From: Spirochaetaceae bacterium | GTDB taxonomy: Bacteria > Spirochaetota > Spirochaetia > Treponematales > Breznakiellaceae | Direction: 5' to 3' | Length of the DNA: 23,824 bases | Assembly: GCA_031255315.1 (NCBI GenBank) | Contig: JAIRSS010000139.1 | Location: forward strand, 1 to 23,824 | Part shown: positions 16,175-23,739 of the stretch, piece after piece | How positions within the stretch are numbered: position 1 is the first letter of the stretch | How the letters are laid out: each line of letters begins with the position of its first letter | The notes under the pieces: model-generated | Databases searched by the model: none | Seen by the model: the letters and a program-made list of their open reading frames with translations, nothing else | What the model was told of the DNA's origin: nothing | Program-made: the position numbers and the translations under genes

Positions 16175-16644
16175 TCGCGCAGAAGTTTAAAACTATTCCG
16201 TTCCCCGTCAAACGCATAGGGATTTTTGCCGGATGGACGGTTGGTTTGATGGTGGTTAGCGCGGTGCTTTGGGGCTTCATGCAGCCGGTGCGGAATACGA
16301 TGCTTCTCAATTCAGTGAACAGGGTCCTTGCCGAGCGGGGTGAGGAAATACGTCTGGAAACTCCCCTTTCTTCCTGGGGTATGCCTGGCCGGGCCGTCCA
16401 GTCAGGAACATGGTTTACCACCGCTGATTCCCCGGAATGGGCGGTGGTCTTCACCGTAGCGTTTGACGGCGTTTTTACCCCGTTCCTGACCGTGGTTTCT
16501 CAAGATGGAAAGGCCGGTTCCCTCATACCTTTAAGCCTTCATGGGGAGGCGGTTTTTCAGCGGATCCCCCAGGGGCAGCTTCGTATCTATATCCGGCGTA
16601 TCGAGGCAAGCCACGCCGTGCTCCGCCGCGCCAGGGAGGATTAA
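16171..16644 (+). CDS. rnfG: short protein in the RnfG position, no flavinylation motif
   Basis: This 157-residue protein has one N-terminal membrane helix (about 16-36, IGIFAGWTVGLMVVSAVLW) and an extracytoplasmic domain, the topology of RnfG. Its place between rnfD-like and rnfE-like genes is that of rnfG. RnfG is usually 180-210 residues and ends with a D-(S/T)GAT-T motif that carries covalent FMN. Nothing of the kind is present here: the C-terminus reads LRIYIRRIEASHAVLRRARED. The FMN_bind core is at best hinted at by VVFTVAFDGVFTPFLTVVS (residues 91-109). The identification rests mainly on gene order and topology. Start ATG 16171 overlaps the upstream gene, and the next gene starts immediately after the stop. 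It could also be an unrelated small membrane-anchored subunit. Confidence 0.6.
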   Translation: MIAQKFKTIPFPVKRIGIFAGWTVGLMVVSAVLWGFMQPVRNTMLLNSVNRVLAERGEEIRLETPLSSWGMPGRAVQSGTWFTTADSPEWAVVFTVAFDGVFTPFLTVVSQDGKAGSLIPLSLHGEAVFQRIPQGQLRIYIRRIEASHAVLRRARED

Positions 16645-17307
16645 TTGAATACCGTACCGTTGCAAGATCATCTTTTTTGGGGTTCCCGCTCGCCGCTTTC
16701 AACCCTCATTGGCGTCGGGCTTCTTATCACCGCGTCAAGCCGCACCGCTTTTGCCCTGGTAACTTTGGGCGCGTTAGTCTGGGTATACGCCTTAACCGCC
16801 CTGGTTTTCCGCGTTGCTTCTCCGGTATTCCCGGTAAAAGGGAAGGGCTTTGCGCTGGTCTGTGTGTCCACTTTTTGGGGGAGCCTCTATCACTTCATTG
16901 TATGCCTTATAAGCCCGTTCCTTGGGATGGAAACGTTCCTGTTCATTACGCTGACGCCGGTATACTGTATCGCCGCCGGGTCGATTCCCCGTCTTAAAAC
17001 CGCGTCCCTTCAAGACGCCCTGATACGGGCCGCCTGCGAAGCCCTGACGCTTGGACTTTTGATCCTGGCCTTCGCCCTGGTACGGGAGCCATTGGGATTC
17101 GGTTCCCTTTCGCTTCCCGGCGGGATGAGGGGCAGCGTTGAGATACTCGGCAACAGGGAAAACCCGCTCTTCCCCATCCAGATTGTAGGCGGGTCCGCCG
17201 GAGCGCTCCTGCTTTTCGGTTACGGGCTTGCCGTGTACCGCCAGGAGAAAAAACGCCAAACCCGCAGGGATTCTGTGGAAAAATCCGGGGGGAACCATGA
17301 CCGATAG
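16645..17307 (+). CDS. rnfE: RnfE-like membrane subunit, one cluster cysteine missing
   Basis: This 220-residue, six-helix-type membrane protein is of the Rnf-Nqr family. It starts with TTG, supported by GGGAGGA at 16633-16639 and by direct contact with the stop of the preceding gene. The family's first cysteine motif, GLCPLLAV, reads SRSPLSTLIGV with Ser16 in the cysteine position. The second, TNCAILG, reads VYCIAAG with Cys108 kept. The later SLQDALIRAACEALTLGLLILAFALVREPLGFGS matches the SLLDGLGMGLGFTLALLLLGAIREILGSG-type segment well (residues 121-155), which is the main support for the family call. The C-terminal 30 residues are basic and cytoplasmic. With one cysteine lost here and both lost in the partner, the usual 2Fe-2S cluster between RnfA and RnfE cannot form in the known way. 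Confidence 0.78.
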   Translation: MNTVPLQDHLFWGSRSPLSTLIGVGLLITASSRTAFALVTLGALVWVYALTALVFRVASPVFPVKGKGFALVCVSTFWGSLYHFIVCLISPFLGMETFLFITLTPVYCIAAGSIPRLKTASLQDALIRAACEALTLGLLILAFALVREPLGFGSLSLPGGMRGSVEILGNRENPLFPIQIVGGSAGALLLFGYGLAVYRQEKKRQTRRDSVEKSGGNHDR

Positions 17308-17926
17308 TATTATCCTGGCGGTTTTTGCGGGCTTTTCCCTTAATCTGCCGCTTCACATGGGTTTGGGAATACAGGATGTAGGCGAGCGTCCTGAACGGCT
17401 CACGAGAAACACCCTCGTTCAATGGGGAATGCTCTTCCTTTCGGTGATCCTCTTCTGGCTTCTCTTTTCGTATGTTTTAAGCCCCTTGGCGCTGGGGTAT
17501 TTTGAATATTTTCTGCTCTTTCCCTTGATAACGGCGGCGGGGAAAGGGCTTGACGCCCTGAGCCGGCGTTTCCTGGTTCCCGGAGGCCGGATGGCCGCGT
17601 GGATTCCTTCGCCGGTACTCGAAGACGTATCGCCTTCCGGCCTGTTTCCTCCTGTGAGCGCTTACGAGGGGCTTCTCATAGCCGCCGTTATCGTAACCCT
17701 GCGTCTCGCCGGTTCCTTTTTGGAAGCGGCGGTCCTTTCCCTGGGGTTCTCCCTGGGCGGCGCGGCGGCGGTCTTTATCCTGCGGGATATACACCGGCGT
17801 TCGTCGCTGGAACGGATTCCTTTTACCCTGAGGGGAAGACCCCTCCTCTTCATATCTATGGGCCTTATGTCGCTGATTTTTTCTTCGGTTGGATCCCTGC
17901 TTTTGCAGATTCTGGCGGGAAAATAG
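17297..17926 (+). CDS. rnfA: RnfA-like membrane subunit entirely without cysteine
   Basis: This 209-residue membrane protein is the second Rnf-Nqr family member of the cluster. It starts at ATG 17297 behind GGGGGGAA and overlaps the rnfE-like gene by 11 bases; an earlier in-frame ATG at 17228 has no ribosome site. Family features are the N-terminal helix followed by HMGLGIQDVGERPE (20-33), which matches the FLGLCPFLGVSKKLE segment position by position with Ile25 for the cysteine. The C-terminus, IPFTLRGRPLLFISMGLMSLIFSSVG, resembles VPEAFRGLPIALITAGLMSLAFMGF. The second cysteine motif (LITTNCAVLG) has no counterpart; the whole protein contains no cysteine. It ends the cluster: no rnfB follows, the next gene being 126 bases away and unrelated. 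Confidence 0.78.
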   Translation: MTDSIILAVFAGFSLNLPLHMGLGIQDVGERPERLTRNTLVQWGMLFLSVILFWLLFSYVLSPLALGYFEYFLLFPLITAAGKGLDALSRRFLVPGGRMAAWIPSPVLEDVSPSGLFPPVSAYEGLLIAAVIVTLRLAGSFLEAAVLSLGFSLGGAAAVFILRDIHRRSSLERIPFTLRGRPLLFISMGLMSLIFSSVGSLLLQILAGK

Positions 17927-18052
17927 GCCTTCCATAGGATGAATACAATTCTACAGACTCCCTGGGGTTTTTTTCGTAGTTTTCCTGGTTTCAACGGCTC
18001 ATATCGGAGAAAGCAGTCTAAAATTGCATCGTAAAATAGTCGAAGATAAACT

Positions 18053-20005
18053 ATGAGCATAACTAAAGCGTGCGATCCCTTAACGTTGATTATAGGTTCT
18101 CATAATCATGTTCCGTACGGGCTGGGAGATGATGAATTAGAACTTTTTTATTCGAAAAAACTAAAACCCTTTATTACGGTATTAAATAAATTTCCTAAAA
18201 TACAGGCGGTTTTGTACCATTCCGGTTTTTTGCTCCAGTGGCTTGATAAGGCTCATTCAGAATATCTCTCCCTCGTAGAGAACCTTGTAGCCCGGAAACA
18301 GGTGGAATTGCTGGGAGGCGCGTTTTATGAACCCTTGCTGACATTGCTTCCCTTGACGGATAAACTTGGTCAGATTGAGCTTATGACTACGTACATAAGG
18401 AAAGAATTCGGTAAACGCCCCCAGGGTTGCTGGCTGCCCGCCCTGGCTTGGGATCAGAGTCTTACGGGGATTCTGCATAACTCCGGCATAGGGTATACCT
18501 TTCTCCGGGAGGAGCAGTTTATCCGGGCCGGATTGACCGGCGAGGCCCTGTATACCCCTCATATAACGGAGGATCAGGGTAAGCTCATCACGGTATTCCC
18601 TATTTCAAGCCGCTTAACCGGGAATTTTACCGCGGGGAAGCTGGCCCGGACGGTGGAACAACTCGCCGGGGAGATTCCTCCGGGAGGGAGGCGGGTTATT
18701 TCGGCGTTTCCAGAGCAATGGTTCCAGAGAAGCGGCGGCATCCAAGAAATCGAAGACGGCCTGTTTTGTCTTTTTGAGGAACTTTCCCGGTGCGCGTCTT
18801 TTGCGGACTTTAATACGCCCATAAAGTTATATAAGAGCCGGCAAGGACTGACAAAAGCCTATTTTCCCGATTCCTTTGAGGGAGAACCGGCGGAAGATTC
18901 GTCCGGCGAAAACGGTATGCCTCAAATTGACGCGTCTTCCCGGCAGCTTCTCATTACATACCCCGAAGCGAACCGCATCTATGCCAAGATGATGTTCATC
19001 CACGTCCTTATTAACCAATTACGGGGGGATAAGGCCCGTAAACGCAACGCGAGAGAGTCCCTCTGGAAGGCTCAAGGATTAGATTCCTTCTACCGGAGGC
19101 CGGAGGGCGGGATATACCGGAATACGGTCAGGCACGCCGCCTACCGGGCCCTGCTCGGTGCCGAGAAGATCACCCGCGAAAAGGGTGTTTTTATCCCTTC
19201 CCTGATGACGCTGGATTTTGATCTTGACGGGGAGGATGAATACCTATTCCAGGACGAATATATCAACTGCTACATAAAGACCCTGGGCGCCGGAATTTTT
19301 GAGTTTGATTATCTGCCTAAAACCTGGAATTATCTTGCCACCATGGAAAATCAGGAAAAAAGCGCCGCTTCCCGCCGCCTCAGGACGGGTTTCGCCGATT
19401 TTCTGACGCCTCCCGGCTTCCCTCCCGAAGCCCTGGCAGCGGACCGGCAGCCCGGCGGGTTTCCAGGCCGTTGCTGCGCCCTGGAGCGCTACGAAGTCTG
19501 CGGAGTGGACAAGGCCCACAAGAAAGCCTGTTTCCGCCTTCCTCCCAATGAGGCTTTGCCCTTAGGTTCCGTGGAAATAGAGAAAACCTACCGCCTTACC
19601 CAAGACGCCCTTTCGGTCATGTACCTTCTGACCAACCGGGGCGGTAAAGAACTCACATTCAACTTTGTCCCCCGTCTTGATCTAGCCTTTCCCGGCGGGG
19701 GGGAAAATTATCAGCGTGTTCTGAAGCCCGGCGGCGAGGTAAAAAACGCCCTCCCCGGGGCAGAAGGAACCATAGCGGATACCGCCGGCGTTGAATTGCG
19801 GGACCTTAAAAATGAGGTGAGTATCACGCTGGAATCGAACCGGAACTTCACCGTCCATATACACCCCACGAGGGTTTCTTGCCCTGTTCATGGTAAAAAC
19901 GTATCGCTCTATCAATCTACCTGCGTCCTTCCGGTAAGCCCGGTTGTTCTGAAAGGGAAAGCCTCCTGGACGGCCGAATACCAGATGAAACTACTTTCCC
20001 TGTAG
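18053..20005 (+). CDS. GH57-like (4-alpha-glucanotransferase/alpha-amylase type) protein lacking catalytic residues
   Basis: This 650-residue protein has the plan of GH57 4-alpha-glucanotransferases: a (beta/alpha)7 barrel (about 10-300), a helical DUF1925-like middle (about 310-400) and a beta-rich DUF1926-like tail (about 450-650). Family regions are visible: SHNHVPYG (16-23, usual HNHQP), GGAFYEPLL (88-96) and LGQIEL (105-110). The nucleophile motif WLTERVW reads WLPALAW (127-133), with Ala130 for the catalytic Glu. The acid motif DDGEKFG region reads SAFPEQWFQ (217-225), without the Asp. It is thus probably inactive as a classical GH57 enzyme and may bind glucan or act as a partner, unless another chemistry is used. 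The frame is fully open, so it is not a pseudogene. The ribosome site is weak (GAAGA). No signal peptide is seen, so it should be cytoplasmic. Confidence 0.8.
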   Translation: MSITKACDPLTLIIGSHNHVPYGLGDDELELFYSKKLKPFITVLNKFPKIQAVLYHSGFLLQWLDKAHSEYLSLVENLVARKQVELLGGAFYEPLLTLLPLTDKLGQIELMTTYIRKEFGKRPQGCWLPALAWDQSLTGILHNSGIGYTFLREEQFIRAGLTGEALYTPHITEDQGKLITVFPISSRLTGNFTAGKLARTVEQLAGEIPPGGRRVISAFPEQWFQRSGGIQEIEDGLFCLFEELSRCASFADFNTPIKLYKSRQGLTKAYFPDSFEGEPAEDSSGENGMPQIDASSRQLLITYPEANRIYAKMMFIHVLINQLRGDKARKRNARESLWKAQGLDSFYRRPEGGIYRNTVRHAAYRALLGAEKITREKGVFIPSLMTLDFDLDGEDEYLFQDEYINCYIKTLGAGIFEFDYLPKTWNYLATMENQEKSAASRRLRTGFADFLTPPGFPPEALAADRQPGGFPGRCCALERYEVCGVDKAHKKACFRLPPNEALPLGSVEIEKTYRLTQDALSVMYLLTNRGGKELTFNFVPRLDLAFPGGGENYQRVLKPGGEVKNALPGAEGTIADTAGVELRDLKNEVSITLESNRNFTVHIHPTRVSCPVHGKNVSLYQSTCVLPVSPVVLKGKASWTAEYQMKLLSL

Positions 20006-20101
20006 CCAGCTTTGGAGGTCGGGGAAAGGCGGAGCGGAGCGGCTTATATGGTTTGAGGATGCTATAAAAGGGTTACCCAGCGGCGGCTGTCTCTAAATCT
20101 G

Positions 20102-20137
20102 GAGGCTGTTCCAAAACTGAAGTTTTGGAACAGCCTC
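20102..20137. repeat. perfect hairpin of the dispersed GAGGCTGTTCCAAAA repeat
   Basis: GAGGCTGTTCCAAAACT (20102-20118) is followed by GA and then by its exact reverse complement (20121-20137): a 17-pair stem with a two-base loop. There is no T-run, so it is not a simple terminator. It lies between convergent genes, the preferred place for small non-coding mobile repeats. Confidence 0.85.
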
Positions 20138-20180
20138 ATGTGGTAAAAATCCACTGCTGATTCCCCCTGAAAAAGGCGGG

Positions 20181-20220
20181 GTCATTGCGAGGAGCGAAGC
20201 GGGCCGCCGGATTGGTTCAT
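20181..20220. repeat. GTCATTGCGAGGAGCGAAGC-type dispersed repeat
   Basis: The 20 bases 20181-20200 are a sequence I recognise as the core of an interspersed intergenic repeat found in many bacterial genomes, normally followed by a CG-rich part and CAATC. The copy here continues GGGCCGCCGGATTGG and so looks like a complete but diverged unit. It has no coding capacity. Confidence 0.6.
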
Positions 20221-20221
20221 T

Positions 20222-20260
20222 CCGCCCGTCCCCCGCGTATAACCGGAGACGGGCGGTTTT
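20222..20260 (+). terminator. probable terminator of the GH57-like gene
   Basis: CCGCCCGTC (20222-20230) pairs perfectly with GACGGGCGG (20248-20256), followed by TTTTCTGCTTT on the plus strand. It is 217 bases after the stop codon of the GH57-like gene. On the minus strand no T-run follows, so it does not serve the ABC operon. Confidence 0.6.
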
Positions 20261-20279
20261 CTGCTTTAGCGCCGGGGCT

Positions 20280-21122
20280 TTACCCTTTGACCGCCCCCGC
20301 GGCAACCCCCTTAGTAATCTGCTTGCGGAAAACCAGGTAGAACAGCAGCATGGGCACCATACCGATAACCAGGGCCGCGAACTGTTTCCCGTAATCCGAA
20401 GCCAAAGCTCCGGAAAAACGGTTGACCCCGACAGGGATGGATTTGATAAGGTCGCTGGAACTGAGGATGTTGATGAGCATGAACTCGTTCCAGGTGCCGG
20501 TAAAAGTCAGAATCCCCACAGTCATGGCTACCGGAGCGGTCATGGGGAAAATAATGTTGCTGAAAATTTTAAGATACTTGGCCCCCTCAATGCGGGCCGA
20601 TTCGATAAGCGCTTCGGGGATGCCGCTGATAAATTCAGTCCCCAAATACACTCCCATAGGAAGCCCCAGGCCGATGTAGGGAATCAACACCCCCAGACGG
20701 GTGTTGTAAAGCCCCACCGCGTTCACCATGAGGAAGAGGGGCACCATGATGGATTGCAGGGTAAGCAGGATGCCGATGATAAAAATCCCGTGCAGAATCG
20801 GAGTCGCCCTGGACTTTATTTTCGCAAAGGCGAAACTTGCCATAAACCCTAAAACCACCACCGCAACTACCGTAACCAGGGTATAAAAGATGCTGTTCAG
20901 CAACAGAATGCCGAAGTTGCCTATCCGCCAGGAGTAGGGATAGTTGCCGGTAAACCAGACCTTCGGCAACGCCAGTTTGCTGGTGGTCAGGTATTCCTGG
21001 GTCGTCTTAAAGGACTGGATAACCAGCCAGATGATGGGATAAATAGCCAGAACGGTAAAAACGCCCATCACGATATAAATGATAGTCTTTGCGGGAATAT
21101 TCCCCTCGCGTACATCCGCCAT
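20280..21122 (-). CDS. ABC sugar transporter permease, MalG/AraQ type
   Basis: This 280-residue inner-membrane protein has six predicted helices and belongs to the binding-protein-dependent carbohydrate importers. The cytoplasmic EAA loop, which docks on the ATPase, is at about residues 184-205 (EALIESARIEGAKYLKIF), with NIIFPM after it. The N-terminus (IYPIIWLVIQSFKTTQEYL) is typical of the MalG-like half of the channel. It lies three bases after the stop of the other permease gene, with the ribosome site AAGGAG overlapping that gene's end, so the pair is co-translated. Substrate specificity cannot be read from permeases. Confidence 0.95.
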   Translation of the reverse strand: MADVREGNIPAKTIIYIVMGVFTVLAIYPIIWLVIQSFKTTQEYLTTSKLALPKVWFTGNYPYSWRIGNFGILLLNSIFYTLVTVVAVVVLGFMASFAFAKIKSRATPILHGIFIIGILLTLQSIMVPLFLMVNAVGLYNTRLGVLIPYIGLGLPMGVYLGTEFISGIPEALIESARIEGAKYLKIFSNIIFPMTAPVAMTVGILTFTGTWNEFMLINILSSSDLIKSIPVGVNRFSGALASDYGKQFAALVIGMVPMLLFYLVFRKQITKGVAAGAVKG

Positions 21123-21125
21123 ATC

Positions 21126-22025
21126 CTACTCCTTTCCGCCGAATTTTTTTTCCACGCTGCGGGTTACGCCGATGAGGATAAAACTGATAATCACCATGAC
21201 CGTGGAAATAGCGTTTGCCAGGGGGTAATTGGGGGCGCCCCGGAACGCCTTATTGTACATATACAGGGAGAGTACGCTGGTCCGCTGGGCCGGCCCTCCC
21301 TGGGTCATCACGAACAAGAGATCGAAAGACTTAAGGGACCCGGAAATCGCCAGGATCGCGCTGGTAACAATGACCCCCGAAAGAGCCGGAAGAATGATAT
21401 GCCAGAGGGCCTGGGGTTCGGTGGCGCCGTCGATCTTGGACGCCTCAATGATAGAAACGTCAATACGCTGAAGATTGGCCAGGAAGATGATCACGTACAT
21501 CCCGGTATACATCCAGAGCATGACCACCAGGACCGGAATCATAGGATACTGGTTGATCGTAAACTCGGCTTTTGGATTAAAAAACCGGACAATTTCCATG
21601 TAAACGCTGTCCTGGCTTTGGTAGAAACTTTTGAACAGAATACCGATGATAACCGCGGAAATAACGTTGGGCAGGTATATCATGGTCTGGAAGAAATCGG
21701 TCCCCCGCACCAGTTTCCGGGACAAAATATAGGCCAGGATAAAGCCCAGGGGAATTTGCCCGAATACGGATATACATACGATAAGCATGTTGTTTTTCAG
21801 GGCCAGGTAAAAGTATGAATCCTTGAATATCGTAATATAACTGGCAATCCCCGCGAAACCCATCCGGGAGTTGCCGAAAATCCGTCCGCCGTTATAGTTG
21901 GTTAAACTCAGCACTACCGAAAATATGGTGGGAAAGGCCATTACACAAAAATAAATGAGTACTGCGGGGGCGGCCAGTATGATATACGCCAGCCGCTGTT
22001 CGCTTTTCGCCGTCAGTTCTTTCAT
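21126..22025 (-). CDS. ABC sugar transporter permease, MalF/UgpA type
   Basis: This 299-residue, six-helix permease partners the MalG-type protein. The N-terminal segment LAYIILAAPAVLIYFCVMAFPTI, the long first periplasmic loop with MGFAGIASYITIFKD, and the EAA motif IIEASKIDGATEPQALWHI are those of MalF-like subunits. I start it at ATG 22025 because AAGGAG stands at the right distance upstream; an upstream in-frame ATG (22049) would place that site inside the gene. A terminator-like hairpin and a second stem-loop separate it from the binding-protein gene. No ATP-binding subunit is present in the window, so a shared ATPase encoded elsewhere must serve this importer, as is common for this class. 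Confidence 0.95.
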   Translation of the reverse strand: MKELTAKSEQRLAYIILAAPAVLIYFCVMAFPTIFSVVLSLTNYNGGRIFGNSRMGFAGIASYITIFKDSYFYLALKNNMLIVCISVFGQIPLGFILAYILSRKLVRGTDFFQTMIYLPNVISAVIIGILFKSFYQSQDSVYMEIVRFFNPKAEFTINQYPMIPVLVVMLWMYTGMYVIIFLANLQRIDVSIIEASKIDGATEPQALWHIILPALSGVIVTSAILAISGSLKSFDLLFVMTQGGPAQRTSVLSLYMYNKAFRGAPNYPLANAISTVMVIISFILIGVTRSVEKKFGGKE

Positions 22026-22062
22026 CAAAAGCTCCTTCGCGTGGTACAAACTCCGCTTATAT

Positions 22063-22102
22063 ACTAAAAAGAGGCTGCACGCGGAACGGACAACCTCTTT
22101 TC
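22063..22102 (-). terminator. intercistronic terminator/attenuator before the permease genes
   Basis: Read on the minus strand, AAAGAGG (22100-22094) pairs with CCTCTTT (22074-22068), and TTTTTAG follows. It stands between the binding-protein gene and the permease genes with no promoter seen after it. It is therefore probably leaky, letting the binding protein be made in excess of the channel. Confidence 0.65.
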
Positions 22103-22159
22103 CATATACCTTCTTCCTATCCGGCCAGATTAGTCATGCGTAACGGATGCCGGACAATC

Positions 22160-22193
22160 GGGATTTTTGCGTTGTTGGCGGCGCAAAAATCCC
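22160..22193 (-). repeat. strong intercistronic stem-loop after the binding-protein gene
   Basis: GGGATTTTTGCG (22160-22171) is mirrored exactly by CGCAAAAATCCC (22182-22193) with a ten-base loop: a 12-pair stem directly downstream of the binding-protein stop. No T-run follows on either strand. Such stem-loops often protect the upstream message from 3' exonucleases, as in malE-malF, which is my inference here. Confidence 0.7.
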
Positions 22194-22209
22194 CAAGCGC
22201 AACAGGATC

Positions 22210-23565
22210 CTAGGGATTAGCCCTTTTCCAATTATCAAACGCCTGCTGTACATCCATCGCGACCTGTTCCGGGGATTTGGTTCCAAGGCCGAGTTCCTGT
22301 AATCCGTCGTTGAGGGGATTGAAAACATCGCTGTGGAACACCCCGTCGATAACCGCCGTTGTCGTGGAGTATTGAGAGCCCAGATTACTGATAGCCTTCT
22401 GCATCGGCTCCATATTCAAGCTCCCGACGTCAATGGTTACTATAGTCGGGGTGGCGATACCGCCGGTTTCCAAAAGCCACGTCTGGATCTCTTTGCCCGA
22501 AAGCCAGTTAACGAGCTTCCACGCGGCTTTTTCCTTATCGGAACCGCTTTCTATATTGGCGTTCATGCCCCAGCCGGTCCCCAGGATGCCGGAAGTCGTC
22601 CTGTTCAGCTTCGCGCCGGGAATATCGGGGAACACGGTGATCTGAATCTTCTCCTGCCGGTCCGGGGAGATAACCGCCTGGCCGGTCGAGCTGTCGGTGA
22701 TAAAGGCCCCGACCCGCCAGTCGCCGTCAATAAGGTAGGCCCCCCGGTTTGTCCCAAACTGGCCGACAACGCTGCCGTAATCGGTGGAAAGGGTGGCCTG
22801 GGACAGTACGCCGTCGGCGTACATAGCCTGAATAAAGGCAAGGGCGTTCACAAAATCAGGGTCCGTAAATTTGGCGGCTCCCGAAAGGATGGCCTGATCC
22901 CAGTTCTCCCCGCCAAACCGTCCGGCAATCAGGGAGAAGAGGCAGGACTGCATGACCCAGGATTCCTGGTTTGCCATGAGAACCGTATCATACCCCTTGG
23001 CCTTGAGGACCGGGACCTGAGCTTTCAGTTCGTCATAGGTCGTTGCCGGAGTCAGGCCCGCGTCGGCCAGGACTTCGGTATTCACGTAAAAGGCGTGGCT
23101 TGACGTAACCGCCCGGGGCAGAATGGCGACATAGCCGCCCCCCTGTGCGGCAGGATCCAACGCGCCGGGAAGGAATTCCGAGACATAGGCGGAGCCTTCA
23201 GCCTGAATCAGCGGCGAGAGGTCTTTCAGCAGCTTCTGGGTATGAAGGGTGGTTGACCTTCCCGACGGCCAGGCGTAGATAACGTCCGGCAGTTGGCCCG
23301 CCGCGGCGTAGGCTTCCACTTTGTTATGGAAGGGTTCATTAAACAAATCCTCCCGCACTACCCTGACGTCCGGATTAGCCTGGCTAAAGGCGTCCCACAC
23401 CTTGGTAATTTCGTCTGAACTGTTGGCGCTGGTCAGGTCCAGATAATTCAGAACCCGCAGTTCAAGCGCGCCGCCCTCAGCCGCGCTGTCCCGCTTCGAG
23501 CAGGACGCTAACGCAATAATGGGCATCAAAATCAGAAGCCCCCATTTGGTGTACGTTGATTTCAT
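22210..23565 (-). CDS. extracellular solute-binding lipoprotein of the sugar ABC importer
   Basis: This 451-residue protein is a family 1 solute-binding protein. It has a lipoprotein signal peptide with lipobox LASC (Cys22), followed by a Ser/Asp/Ala linker. The first lobe has LELRVLNYLDLTSANSSDE and the classic ITKVWDAFSQANPDVRV and LPDVIYAWPSG segments, and the second has GAYLIDGDWRVGAF and KEKAAWKLVNWLSG. Such proteins sit on the outer face of the cytoplasmic membrane, capture a sugar or oligosaccharide and deliver it to the permeases encoded next. The sugar cannot be told from this sequence. AAGGAG stands five bases before ATG 23565. It is the first gene of the importer operon, behind a promoter and a palindromic site. 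Confidence 0.95.
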   Translation of the reverse strand: MKSTYTKWGLLILMPIIALASCSKRDSAAEGGALELRVLNYLDLTSANSSDEITKVWDAFSQANPDVRVVREDLFNEPFHNKVEAYAAAGQLPDVIYAWPSGRSTTLHTQKLLKDLSPLIQAEGSAYVSEFLPGALDPAAQGGGYVAILPRAVTSSHAFYVNTEVLADAGLTPATTYDELKAQVPVLKAKGYDTVLMANQESWVMQSCLFSLIAGRFGGENWDQAILSGAAKFTDPDFVNALAFIQAMYADGVLSQATLSTDYGSVVGQFGTNRGAYLIDGDWRVGAFITDSSTGQAVISPDRQEKIQITVFPDIPGAKLNRTTSGILGTGWGMNANIESGSDKEKAAWKLVNWLSGKEIQTWLLETGGIATPTIVTIDVGSLNMEPMQKAISNLGSQYSTTTAVIDGVFHSDVFNPLNDGLQELGLGTKSPEQVAMDVQQAFDNWKRANP

Positions 23566-23697
23566 ACATTCTCCTTGTTTAAAGAACCTTCCGGAAAAAT
23601 CCCGTCATCCAAAGTTCAGAGCCCGCTGTTGAGCCCGTGTCCCCGGACAAACGGAATAGTCCCCGCACGGTTCTTTGCCGTATAGGTTTATCGAAGT

Positions 23698-23711
23698 TTG
23701 ACGCGCGTCAA
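23698..23711. promoter_or_regulatory. palindromic operator candidate TTGACGCGCGTCAA
   Basis: A perfect 14-base palindrome lies about 22 bases downstream of the inferred transcription start of the sugar-importer operon. Around it is a looser outer dyad (TCGAAGTTTGA facing TCAAACGATTCGA). Its CG-centred symmetry is like that of LacI-family operators, and its place suits a repressor that blocks early elongation. No regulator gene is in the window. Confidence 0.5.
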
Positions 23712-23739
23712 GCCCTTCAAACGATTCGATGGTCATTTA

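Noticed and set aside
17950..17985. CCCTGGGG followed by a T-run as a terminator of the Rnf-like operon
   Set aside because: The stem would have only three pairs with no proper loop, so no terminator is claimed.
20222..20256. Hairpin at 20222 as a terminator for the ABC permease operon
   Set aside because: Read on the minus strand the stem is not followed by T residues.
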